Positions 22,661 through 33,208 of a stretch of DNA of 64,000 bases are shown here, in pieces; the stretch's first letter is position 1, and every line of letters begins with the position of its first letter. Below the pieces are notes generated by a model that saw only the letters and a list, made by a program, of their open reading frames with translations, was not told where the DNA came from and did not search any database. The stretch is from Aporophyla lueneburgensis (taxonomy: Eukaryota; Arthropoda; Insecta; Lepidoptera; Noctuidae). Where the stretch lies: contig OW028734.1 in the NCBI GenBank assembly GCA_932294355.1, positions 6,646,501-6,710,500 on the forward strand, in the 5' to 3' direction. A program made the translations under genes and the position numbers.

Positions 22661-23440
22661 TCCTTTGTTTTTCGGATAGGAAATCATCACTTGACGTCTC
22701 CCGCTCTGGGTGGAGCGGGAGGGCGTGTCAGACTTTAACTGACAAAATCCCACCCATGTTTCTTCAGTTACCTATACCAGGGCCACCGCTCTTCCGACCA
22801 AATCCGTGACCACGCATCGGTCCTAGATAACGCCTTCATTAATGCTGACATCTCTTTGAAGCGCGCGTGGAATACAACGCGCCGTCGACCGGGCCTGATC
22901 CTTACCGGGCGGTGAGCTACCCATTGCTCGCCACCCGCACGCCCGTACCTATGGTAGCCGGAAGTCCGTAATGGACTCCTGCCGCCCGGGGCGTCTCATG
23001 CGGCGGCTAGGAGCGTGAGGAAGCATATATTGCCTCTCCCTCACGTGCTCCGCTTCCTCCTTCGCGAGCATTACTGCCTCGCAGAAGGAGGTAAGAGCTG
23101 CCCTTGCCCTCCCGCTTCGTACATGGCCTTGACCAGGGCCGGACGGAAGAGATCGCCACCGCCGATCGCCTCCACGAGGAGACGGTGGTGCTCCGCCCAG
23201 GCAGGGCACGCTTTCACCGTATGCTCCACCGTGTCCTCCAGGCGATCCACACAGTGATAACAACCGGGCGTTTCCTGCTACCCTTTCTAAATTGAACCTC
23301 GTGAAGCACCCGTGTCCGGTGAGGAGCTGCGTAAGGCGAAATCTGAGTACGCCGTCGTCGCCGTCGAGCCTCTCCAGCCACTCCCCAACGAGGGGAAGCG
23401 GTGGACGTCGTACGTCCATTCTTAGGTTGAGACTCAGACA
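22660..23440 (-). mobile_element. R1-clade LINE 3' fragment (copy C)
   Basis: On the minus strand it encodes the end of an R1-type ORF2: EWLERLDGDDGVLRFRLTQL LTGHGCF..., then in shifted frames the CCHC-type knuckle region, and FCEAVMLAKEEAEHVRERQ. The 3' UTR follows, with the motif ctcccgctctgggtggagcg and a short T-run on the plus strand marking the poly(A). At least one frameshift (near 23300) breaks the ORF. GC content is clearly higher than in the AT-rich surroundings. Confidence 0.8.
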
Positions 23441-23929
23441 TAAACTTTTCAATTGATTGATACTATACCTCGGCAAAGACAGTGGTGTGATCAATATAAT
23501 AATTGTAATTGATGAGACAATAACAATTATTATATGACAATAAAAAGAAAATCGAAATAATCGAAACCGCGGTTATGCCTCAACTGAAACCCGGTTTCTA
23601 AAAATGAAGTGAATTCCGGTTTAACCGGTTTTTTCGATTTCGGTGAAACCGGTTTTGTGACCCGAATTTTCATACAACCAACCGCTCTTACGTGATTATG
23701 AAGTTATTACAAATTTTTACCCGACAACAGCAAAGGCAAATGAGGGTTATGATTTTAACAGGCTATGTATGTGTGTAAGTTCATATGTTCCCTCATAGCC
23801 CCTAAGCTATTTATCATAACTCGACACATGAGGTATACATAGAACTGTTTTAATGGTCCGCTGAACATACGCTATGTAATGTGTCACAAAACTCAATATT
23901 GTGTTAAAAAAACATAAGATAAATACACC

Positions 23930-25041
23930 TGAGGAGTGGATAGAGAGACGCCACGGCATCCTCACCTTCCACCTGACGCAGGTTCTCACCGGGCATGGGT
24001 TTTTTTTTTCTGGATCGGAAATCATCAAATGACTTCTCCCGCTCTGGGCGGAGCGGGAGGGCGTGTCAGACTTTTACTGACTAAAACCCACCCGTGTTCC
24101 ACCAGTTGCCCATGTGCCAGGGTCACGATATCTCTTTCGAACAATCACGCGACCCCGGCAGGCATCGGTCCTAGTAGACCCCTACACTGCTGCTGACATC
24201 TCTTTGAGGCGCGCGTGGAACACTACGCGCCGTCGACCCGAGCTTGGTCCTTACCGGGTTGCGAGTTACCCATGCTCGCCGCCCGCAAGCTCGCGCCTAC
24301 GGTGGCTGGGAGTCCACTATCGACTCCCGACGCCCGGGGCGTCTCCTGTGGCGGCTAGGGACGTACTGGGCATGGGTGCTTCGGTGGGTTCCTGTTCAGG
24401 ATAAAGCGGGAGGAAACGCCCGGGTGCTACCATTGTGAGGACCGTCTAGAGGACAGGGTGGAGCATACGGTGGAATTGTGCCCTGCCTGGGCGGAGCACC
24501 GCCGTGACCTCGTGGGGGCGATCGGCGGCGGCGATCGCTCGCGTCCTGCCCTGGTGCGAGCCGTGGTACGGAGCGAGAGGGTATGGGAAGCCGTCACCTC
24601 CTTCTGCGAAGCAGTAACGCTCGCGCAGGAGGAGGCGGGGCGCGTGAGGGAGTGGCAGTCTCTGCGCCCTCACGTCCCTAGCTGCCGCAGGAGGAGACGC
24701 CCCGGGCGTCGATAGTCGATTGCGGACTCCCGGCCACCGTAGGCGCGGGCTTGCGGGTGGCAAGCAATGGGTAGCTCACCGCCCGGTAAGGACCAGGCCC
24801 GTGTCGACGGCGCATAGTGTTTCACTCGCGCTTCAAAGAGATGTCAGCAGCGTTGAAGGGGTCTGCTAGGTCCGATGCCTGCCAGGGTCTCGAAATTGTT
24901 CAAACGAGATACCGTGACCCTGGCATATGGATAAATGAAGGAAAACGGTTGGTTTTTAGTCAGTAAAAGTCTGACACACCTTCCCGCTCCGCCCAGAGCG
25001 GGCGAAGTCATTTGATGATTTCCCATCCCGAAAAAAAAAAG
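23930..25041 (+). mobile_element. R1-clade LINE 3' fragment (copy A), interrupted by copy B
   Basis: A perfect 12-bp duplication, gataaatacacc, lies at 23918-23929 and 25042-25053. The plus-strand ORF remnant reads EEWIERRHGILTFHLTQVLT GHG, is interrupted at 24000, and resumes at 24365: GHGCFGGFLFRIKREE, the knuckle CYHCEDRLEDRVEHTVELC, and FCEAVTLAQEEAGRVREWQ, ending at a stop near 24715. The 3' UTR ends in A10 at 25031-25040. Its location shows that this R1-clade family is not confined to 28S rDNA. Confidence 0.88.
24001..24364 (-). mobile_element. R1-clade LINE 3' UTR (copy B) inserted inside copy A
   Basis: A minus-strand 3'-terminal R1 fragment: the poly(T) on the plus strand at about 24000-24010 is its poly(A). 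It is flanked by ctcaccgggcatggg on the left and actgggcatggg (24365-24376) on the right, a 12-bp duplication with one difference. Removing it makes the ORF of copy A continuous. Confidence 0.85.
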
Positions 25042-25197
25042 GATAAATACACCGTGTTTGGTATTATTTGAGGGCTTCACTTGGACATTTCCAAAATATT
25101 GCTCAAATTTAAAGTAACACTCACTGGCGGACAATACACCAAAATAGTTTAAATAATAGAAAGTAACAAAACTAAAACCCGACTACGACAAAAAAGA

Positions 25198-25264
25198 ACG
25201 ACGCTGAAAAAGTATGTTTATTTCAGCATCCAGAAAATTTTGTTTTATACTTTTTCAGCGTCGT
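25198..25264. repeat. 17-bp-arm hairpin
   Basis: acgacgctgaaaaagta at 25198-25214 pairs exactly with 25248-25264 around a 33-base loop that itself contains tttcagca; probably a small foldback repeat. Confidence 0.8.
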
Positions 25265-26224
25265 TTTTTTTTCTCTAGATGTTTTGGGTACACAGCTATC
25301 TTATGGATATTATATAGGCTTCTGTAGAAATTAAAACAAAAATTTGTTTAAAACTAATCTAGTAAATAGCTCTGAAAATCTGTTATTTTACGTGAACTTT
25401 GACCCTCCATAATGTACTCATATATGAAATATATTAAAAGTACATCAATAATAGGGTTCACCATTGTTTCACCAAAACTCAATTGACAAATTTTTAGTTA
25501 ACAACCAACGTTTTGTATACTATTTGTTTCACAAACGATTCGTTCTGCAAATGTTTCATTTTACTAACTCTCGCTTTACAAAATTTTATTTATAAAGAGG
25601 AAGGCCTGTGTTACAATAGTGTCACAACTAACCAAACCTAATTACCTTTAGGTCTAATGAACTAACTTATACATATACATATGTACAAACGGGTAAGTAT
25701 AAAAATAACTAATTGAGCATCAAAAAACTCATCCACATCGCTGTTAACGGGAACAGTGTACAAAACGTTAGCAGCATTGCCACGTTGAATAGAAATGCTG
25801 ATTGATTCATTGTCCAAAGAAAAGCCCAGCCCTCTGGTCACGTGAAGAGTCGACCAGCTGTTTGCTGATATCCTGAAACACTCGATGAGCACTCGGACCC
25901 CATGGTCCTAATCTTTCAACCACAAACGGCTCAAAATATAACTTCCGATAAGGTTGTTATATTTACGCCGTTTAAGGTTTTGAGACATTTTATATTTTTT
26001 TCTTTTTAATTGACCGTGTTTGCAAAATTTTAATAAACAACCTCCTTAAACTTATTATTGCACTGATAATTTTATTGAACTACTCCCTCCTCTCATTGTC
26101 TTTCTATTGTGTCTCTAAGTACGGTATTCGAAAGATTAAACCAATTTTTTGTTGTATGATGATTAGCGAACCATGTTTTTGCCAACCGTTGGTTGTGAAA
26201 TAAAAATTTGATCAAAATTGAAAA
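25265..26224 (-). other. AT-rich interval with a retroelement-like protein trace
   Basis: On the minus strand, about 25930-25720, the sequence reads VVERLGPWGPSAHRVFQDIS KQL ... ISISIQRGNAANVLYTVP. This resembles a C-terminal segment seen beside reverse transcriptases in many animal retroelements ('AIQRGNAASV'). It is short, interrupted and without flanks. The rest of the interval shows nothing. Confidence 0.35.
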
Positions 26225-27632
26225 ATTAAATCCTCCAGAGAGATAGCGGGCAGCAGCGTCATCGCTGCAAAAAGATTGGCTCTGCGGTCACCAACCCGAA
26301 TGCCCAGTGTGGTGACTACGTGCATAAATCCTCCCAAATGAAGAAGTTGCGAAAACAACGGCCCCCAGTTCCCGGTGGTCCCGCTATTTCTGGTCAAGAT
26401 AGCGGTTACGGTAACGGCGGGACGGCAAATGCAAAGAATCTCCGGGTTACGGCAGGCTACCAACCATGACTACATCTGGCTACGTATAACGGACGTTACA
26501 TGAGACTGGACCTTGCCGAACTGAGGTAGAGTTAGGGCGCATTAACTGGCTATATGCCAGTTAAGCTAAGCTAGGGTTATCCGAAGTCCGAAGACAGGGG
26601 GAGGATACGATAACTCTGGAGTCAGGCCACCTACTTCACTTCCACGAAGGTGATCAGTTCTCCCAAGGCGGTGTCGGCTTCCTGATCAACAAGAAACTCA
26701 CTAGCAGCGTTGTAGAAATCAGTGGTGTGTCGACACGGGTAGCGTACCTTGTACAAAAACTCACGGACTACCTGAAAGTGATACAGGTATATACGTCGAC
26801 TTCGACATGCACTGACGACATGTCGAAGTCGACTGGACAGGGTATCAATGTGAATGACGAGTACATCTCACACCTTCGCTTTGCCGATGACACCGTCGTA
26901 ATGGGAGAGACGCTGGAACAGTTGGACCAGATGCTGCACAGCCTGTATGGGGCCTCCCGGCGGGTAGGCCTCGGCATGGATTTGGACAAGACGAAAGTCA
27001 TGTTCAACTCGCACGTCTTGCCGACTCCAATCCACATAGAGCTTTCGCTTCTCGAAGTTTTGAAGGAGTATGTCTACTTAGGGCAAGTCATCCAGCTCGG
27101 TAGACACAACTTTGATAAGGAAGCCGACAGGAGGATCCAGTTGGGTTGGGCAGTGTTTGAGAAACTTCGTCAAGTCTTCTCGTCACCTATCCCGTAATGT
27201 CTGAAGACTAAGGTCTTCAACCAGTGCGTCCTGCCCGAATGACATACGGTGCCGAAACATGGGCACTGACAGTTGGGCAAGTCCACAATTTCAAGATCGC
27301 TCAGCGCGCTATGGAGCGGGCTATGCTCAGAGTTTCTTTGAAGGATAAAATCTGAAATGAAATTATCCGGAAAAGAACTGGAGTTACCGACGTAGTTCGT
27401 AGAGTAAGCAAACTGAAGTGGCAGTGGGCTGGCCATGTCTGTCGAAGGACCTATGGGCGATGGAGCAAACGAGTCCTGGAGTGGAGCCCGCATGTCGGCA
27501 ATCGTAGCGTGCAATGCCCCTCAGCTAGGTAGACCGCAAACTGGATGCGGATGGCGGAGGACAGGGTGTTGTGGCGCAATATGGGAGAGGCCTATATTCA
27601 GCAGTGGACTGCGATAGGCTGAGTTGATTGAG
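26225..27632 (+). mobile_element. RTE LINE with internal deletion
   Basis: Plus strand. The 5' part (to about 26820) holds an endonuclease-domain remnant reading LSEVRRQGEDTITLESGHL .. SQGGVGFLINKKLTSSVVE. It jumps directly to the palm of the reverse transcriptase (GINVNDEYISHLRFADDTVV MG), so most of the polymerase is missing. The C-terminal region then runs through a stop at 27195-27197 and several later shifts to the tail agtggactgcgataggctga. It belongs to the same subfamily as the fragment at 48.1/50.1-50.4 kb. Confidence 0.85.
26727..27197 (+). pseudogene. RTE endonuclease/reverse-transcriptase fusion remnant
   Basis: An open stretch of 156 codons joins the end of the endonuclease domain (ISGVSTRVAYLVQKLTDYLK VIQVYT) to the reverse transcriptase palm from LRFADDTVV onward. 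The catalytic FADD motif is intact, but motifs before it are deleted. It is a by-product of the internal deletion, not a functional protein. Confidence 0.8.
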
Positions 27633-27689
27633 GTAGGTACTTACATAACGCCGGAAATTAAATTGTTTTTTGTATCTAAAAAAAAAAAA

Positions 27690-28083
27690 CTTGAGAGGTG
27701 TCAAGGGACACCCGGATGGAACGAAGTTCCTTTCGATTAATTAGTGAAGGAATTGTATTTTTTTTTTAAATTTATGATTATATTTTTTTTTTATTATTAA
27801 CAAATATAATGTAATATAAACTTAATCAGTAGGCTCAATTTTAGTAATAATTGGCTTGTGGTAACTGAAGTAGAAAACATAAGTTTGGGATTCTATTTTA
27901 TTTAAATGTCTTGAAAAAACTGCATCGATGGTAGAAATGTTTTTTATTATTTATTATGTACAAAAACCTGTATACACTCAACAAAAATAATCATCGCGAC
28001 ACCACACTGTTCAATGCGAAATAGAAAGACGAAACCAAAATAACTGGCTTGCTTTCTATGCACAGAACAAAGAATATTTCTAT

Positions 28084-28115
<32 letters not shown>

Positions 28116-28240
28116 GAAACACGCGCACGCCGCACGGCTTACAACTATAGTAAAAAGTGTCGTTACAACTTCTGATCTTAATTTTTTCCGTCTAGCCCCC
28201 TTACGCAACGCGCGATAAGGAACTTCGTTCCAAAAACCAT
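27690..28240. repeat. Lepidopteran repeat with aacgaagttcc / ggaacttcgtt ends
   Basis: ggtgtcaagggacacccgga tggaacgaagttcc near 27695-27730 and the opposed ggaacttcgttcc near 28220 form a loose inverted pair around AT-rich DNA. It is probably a short non-autonomous element. The same aacttcgttcca motif occurs again at about 28740. Confidence 0.45.
28084..28120. repeat. (GA)n microsatellite
   Basis: A run of about 12 GA dinucleotides followed by gacagacagagaaac. Confidence 0.95.
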
Positions 28241-28430
28241 AAAAATCATCTGAGACCTAAGTAAATATTTCATTTCAATAAGTATAATAAACTAATAATT
28301 CCTACTAAAACTGTAATAGGTACCTAGCCTCAATATTTCTCCACATTCGTTTACTAAACACCTAGAAGTCTTCATATTTCCGTCCATTTCGAAGTAACGA
28401 TATGTATTCTGCTTCTTGTGCCCCATTTTT

Positions 28431-29164
28431 AACCGACTTCAAAAAAGGAGGAGATTATGAATTCGACTGTTTTTTTTTGTATTATTTTTTTATTTTTATG
28501 TTTGTTACCTCATTACTTTTGACTGGGTGAACCGATTTTGATGACACTTTTTAGTTGAAAGTTGGTGCTTTCTGTGTGGTCCCATTTTAATTTGGTTTTA
28601 TTCGGACAACGGGATCCATGTGAAAACCATATAAGTCTTAAAATTGCATTAAGTATTTAGCGACAAATGAACGAATAACGAATATTGCGATTAGATTAGA
28701 GCGGGGTATCTACTATAACCAAAAAGTTAAGAATAAGAACTTCGTTCCAAAAACTTTTTACAAAAAATAACAACCGACTTCCTAAAAAAAAACACTACAA
28801 AGTGAAAAATAATTTTAATTTCGGAAGTCAGTGGCAAAAAAAAACCTTAAATACAGATCCTAAGACACGTAAAAAGTTTTTATTTTTAACTTTTTAGTTA
28901 TGGTAGATACCCTGTGCACTAATCTAATCGCAATATTCATTCATTTATCGCGCAAATACTTAATGCAAATTTAAGACTTATATGGTTTTCACATGGTTCC
29001 CATTGTCCGAATAGAACCAAATTAAAATGGGTCCATACGGAAAGCACCAGCTTTCAAATAAAAAAAGAATCATCAAAATCGGTTCACCCAGTCAAAAGTT
29101 ATGAGGTAACAAATATAAAAATAAAAAATTGATTACTTCCTCCTCTTTTTGAAGTCGGTTAAAA
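28431..29164. repeat. Large fold-back repeat, ~300-bp arms
   Basis: The left arm begins tttttaaccgacttcaaaaa at about 28431; the right arm ends with its complement at 29164. Internal matches continue for about 270-300 bases (gactgggtgaaccgattttg, tcggacaa, aaaccatataagtctta, gcgattagatta). Arms are imperfect (perhaps 85-90% by eye). It may be two copies of a common lepidopteran repeat joined tail to tail. It lies inside the hAT shell. Confidence 0.8.
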
Positions 29165-29594
29165 ACCTTAAATACAGATCCTAAGACTGTTGACTGTTTT
29201 TTTTTATCATTTTAAAGATAATTATTAAGGAATCAAAATTACTGAGACTAAATCCTTTACCTACCGCATACCTCGTTTGTGAAAACGTACTGCGTATTTA
29301 CATTTTAGTTGCAACTAGCTTGCATTGTTTGATTGGCGATGTTGTCGTTCCGTAGAGCGTCGCCGCCGCGCGTGTCACGTCGCCGCCGCTTAGGTTGCGC
29401 GGGCTGACAACAACGCATTAAGTAACGATAAAAGTATCGATACTTAGAACGTTAATTGGTAACGTTATTTTATAGTATCGATACCAAAGTATCGTTACCC
29501 GTGTTACCGTTAAAATGTTAACTTTATGAAAATAACGTTACTTAACGATACTTATTGTGTGAATTTGGTATCGTTACCAAGCCCTGCCCAAAAC

Positions 29595-30545
29595 TCAAAA
29601 ATAGCAACACCTATCAAAATTACGTCAAATAGTATCGAGTTGAGGTTATGAGAAGAAACTTTGATAATTTAATTTCAGAAAGTAAAAGTAATCAAGATTC
29701 AAATCTTTGGTAGTGAGGCTCAATTTTAATATAAATCAGTGATGGTTGTTACTAATTGAAATACGAATCTCAACTTGAAAAATATGGGTGCTGTCGTAGA
29801 TTTTACTGCTTTTTCAGTCAACAAAGGCAGTATATTGTTGATAGGGGATACAATTAGTACATTCGTCGTGGTATTTGTTGTGGTTGGGTATTGAGTCGTA
29901 TTTAGTTCACGATTTTGCATGTTTGTTTCATAGGTTAATATTTTGTTCTTCAACAGTTGTTTGGTCTTTGACTTAAAAATATGTATTAGTATTGTAAATA
30001 TGTATTATGTCACTACAGCTTGCCTGAGTAAAGTGGCTCAAGAAATAGCTCTTGTAGAAATTTTCACAAGCTATGAATTTAAATGAAAAAAAAACATATC
30101 TGTGTCTATTAATTCATTATCTTTTTCTGTAGTTACAAAAAAATAAAGGGTTGAAAATCAAAAGGGTCTGATTTCCAGTTGTAATGTTTGCGGGTGAATA
30201 AAAAACATAATAAAACTAGTATGTGTGTGTCATAAAAGTCCTCAATGTTAAAAAAGAGTTAATTATTCAAGGTTTAACTCTTTGTATACCGTGAATGTGG
30301 ATCCACTCGAAAATCAGTGGTTTTTAATTGTGTCTGTAATTATGGACAACATGATAAACCATAAATTAATGTTGTAACTAAAGGAAAGCGTCAAACTATA
30401 TGTAGCATAATCGTCAATGGAGATAAAGTTCTCAAAAACTTAAAATGTTGTAATTACATAAATCAGAAATATTTGGAAGATAGGGCTATGTGCCAATACA
30501 ATGTATATTCCAAAATTTCTCAATCAGAGTTTGGTTTCCTCACTT
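29595..30545. other. AT-rich interval, nothing recognised
   Basis: This is the right flank of the hAT shell. An open minus frame at 29953-29726 has low-complexity Thr/Asn composition and no recognised motif. No repeat pair is seen. Confidence 0.4.
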
Positions 30546-30559
30546 AGTCCTTTAACCTT

Positions 30560-31060
30560 GGACCGTTGTATGTGGGTCACGGTGGCCATCAGTGGTTATT
30601 CCAACCAGCTCACCTCCGTCCAGACGTTGATTGTATCTGTTGATCTGTTAAGAACGTCCATGTAAGATTTGGGTATCCCAAGGGTTTCTGTTCTAATCTA
30701 CGTGACACCTGTACATTTGAAAAGTACATGTGCAACGGTTTCCTCAGCCTCCATGCAGGTCCTGCACAGGAGGCTGTCCGTTATGCCTATTGTGTAAAAC
30801 TGTTTGTTTTGCGGCAGTGGCCCTTCATGGTCCCCGTTATCAGACGCAGATGCATCCAAGGATGGTATACCTTCTCTCGACTGCCTGCGACCTAGTGCTG
30901 AGGTCCACCAGCTCTCCGCTTGTGTGTGGGTACAGCCCAGCACCCACTTGCATAGCTGTTTGAATGGATGGTCATGATGGGTTCAGGTCCACAGATTGGT
31001 GCGCTGGAAGCCCTTCTGGCCAGTTTGTCAGAAGCATAGTTGCCTAGTGATCCACTCCGG
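30560..31060 (-). pseudogene. LINE ORF2 C-terminal remnant (Jockey-type, RNase H region)
   Basis: On the minus strand, 30943-30698 reads LGRRQSREGIPSLDASASD... GPLPQNKQFYTIGITDSLLC RTCMEAEETVAHVLFKC. The 'H..G...DS.LCR.C...EET..H.L..C' pattern is the zinc-binding C-terminal tail of RNase-H-bearing LINE ORF2 proteins. Stops flank it, and the reverse transcriptase is absent. Confidence 0.65.
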
Positions 31061-31428
31061 CCGCCTTAGGGTGAGGCCTGCAGGCAACAGACTTGGGGAG
31101 TTTGTTGCCTGAACAGAGAAAGGCCCGTGACGGCGGCGCGCCGTGTTCCGCGCGCGCCTGTCTCTGAAGGAACTGCGGCCATACGTGGCTGTTAGGGTGA
31201 TGGGGTCCGCATGTATTCATGCGGGCCAACACCTAGCCGGGGAGCGTGACGAAATGCGCAAGCACTCCAGCACCCCGGCTAAAGGTAGCAGCAGAACATT
31301 GTGTGGTTTTAGTCAGTAGGAGTCTGACAGACCCCTCCACTCACCCCGGGGTGGAGGAAATCCATGAGGATTTCCACACGATAAAAAAAAAGGCACACTT
31401 CCACCGTATGCTACACCGTGTCCTCTGT
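31061..31428 (+). mobile_element. R1-type LINE 3' end (copy D) with adjacent R1 scrap
   Basis: The motif tttagtcagtaggagtctga followed by a CCCC/GGGG stem and aaatccatgaggatttcc, ending in A9 at about 31383-31391, parallels the 3' UTRs of copies A-C. Just after it, ggcacacttccaccgtatgc matches a minus-strand R1 coding segment near 23207. Two R1 scraps therefore abut the 3' end of the DUF7869-like gene. Confidence 0.6.
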
Positions 31429-33208
31429 CTTTAGTACCTTGGAATGTGGTTTTTGTTGGTCAGATCTATTAGATCGGCTTTTCCGGGTTTAGTTGTGTAG
31501 GCTTTTTTAACTTCAATATCAATTTCTCTTTTCTTCTTTATGACTATAGCTCTTTTAAACTCCTCTTCTGCGTATGAGTTTTTGTATTAAATTGCCCGAG
31601 CATCATCCTTTATGACTTTTATCATCTTGACTTCACTGATTTTGACTGGAACATTTTCGTCATCTTTTTGTATTGCAAAAGACATTAAACTTCAAAGCAC
31701 ATTTCGTTCACTCGAAATGACTCACTCTTTTTACGAGCAGATTTGATAGCACTGATGAATGCATCGGGCGTGTTCATAGGTCCTCTTCGCAATTCTCTTC
31801 GCATTTGTGTCTCTATTTGTGAGTGTGCCGAATCCCCTTCATTTTGGGTATGTCCTCTGATTAAATAATTGTGTGTTATTGATTTTAAGTTTGGAATTTT
31901 CTGAACCCCGAAAAGGTACATGGCCACCATAAATTTGTTTTTTTTTGTTGGCCAGCACAGCTATCCGAATAAAATACTATATCATATCTTCGGTATCGTT
32001 TGATATCTGCTGAAGATACTTAAATATACACGTACCTATTTCGTTCACCCCTCTGCTTGCATTTGCTTCATCCCATACATAACATTCTACAGTATTCTTC
32101 TGGACGTCATATACTGTGAGACTGAATACATTCAATTTGAATTTGTAGTAAAACACGGATATCTCGCCTTTCGGACACTGAAATACTGCTTGCAAATCAT
32201 ATACGCATACTGTCAGTTCTTCGTTTTTGTTGTCTTTTTCTTTGTCTAATCGTGATAGCCTCTTCTCTTCATGATTTTTTTCATAAGCGTCCTTTTTAGC
32301 TTCTTTTTCTTCGGCCGATGAATTTTTAAACGCTTCGCATACGTCACATATATCTTTTTTTGGTGTAAAAAACGATATGTTGTGCTCTTGAGTAAAAATC
32401 CGGTAGAAGGCTATATAGTTGATGAAAGGAACTTTCTTCTCCTTACAGATTTCGATGTAATCGTGGTGCAGATCAGCAATAGTTTTGCTTCCATCAATGA
32501 AGGTTCTTCTTGAATGGGCTCGTGTGTAGTGAGATTCAATTTTGGGTATTGAATCTATGAACTGCTTGGCTCCTTTTTTAATATTATCGTCAATTTTTGG
32601 TTGCTTTCCATGTCGTCCACGGTTATCTGTCATTAAAGAAATATTTGTTTCCTTATTTTTCTTGCTTAATGCAGTTGTTATTGGGCGATTATTGATACAA
32701 AGCGTATTTTTGAAAAACACCTTGCACACTCTATATTTTTTCCCCTTCGAAATCATATAAAAAGCATTATTAATTAGTTCGCTTTGGTTCAATAACCCTT
32801 AATCAAACAAAAATTTTTTTTGAGGAAATTGAAAATTGGTCACAGTTTATAGGTAAGTGGGTTATGGTGATTCCGAATAAAAGACTCCTTTTTCTATAAA
32901 GAGAGGGGAAATGGAGGTTTTGCGGTGGGAAACTATTTCCCATTATCCGGTATGACAAAGCAAAATATAATTAAGTGGGAAATTATTTCCCATTATCCGG
33001 AAGAGCTTTCTACTTTTAATACATTTTGATTACAAATTCTATACATGTTAGTTGCTCCTACTTTGCTTGTTTTTTTTTTTTTAATCTATTAAAATAAAAT
33101 AAAAAAACAAGCTAAGTAACATGAGTGAATAAAGTTATTAAATGAAACATCAACGTTACGAATAATGTTTTAATTTAAACTAAAACTCACTTTCTTAGGA
33201 AAATATTA

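Larger units (their letters stand above)
21887..23665 (-). mobile_element. Second hAT-like element, eroded
   Basis: The outer segments 21887-21990 and 23535-23665 are inverted relatives: gtnacaaaaccg..., aaaaccggtt and ttcgattatttc occur at both ends in opposite orientation. A hAT C-terminal remnant lies inside on the minus strand (22384-22660), and an R1 fragment is inserted at about 22660-23440. I could not define an 8-bp duplication, so the boundaries are approximate. Confidence 0.5.
20355..29586. mobile_element. hAT-like element used as an insertion sink
   Basis: The ends cagggctttgaataacgtta (from 20355) and the complement of cagggcttggtaacgatacc (to 29586) share the CAGGGCTT start common in hAT elements. 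A perfect 8-bp duplication, cccaaaac, flanks them (20347-20354 and 29587-29594). taacgttan and ggtatcgttac motifs recur within 200 bases of both ends (20360-20580 and 29420-29580). Almost all of the 9.2 kb between is other elements: RTE, a second hAT, R1 copies and fold-back DNA. The original transposase gene is not recognisable beyond a possible first exon at 20711. Confidence 0.85.

Noticed and set aside
22949..25134. Several GC-rich ORFs as host genes of foreign origin
   Set aside because: High GC and open frames on both strands come from R1-clade LINE fragments, recognised by the CCHC tail and shared 3' UTRs.
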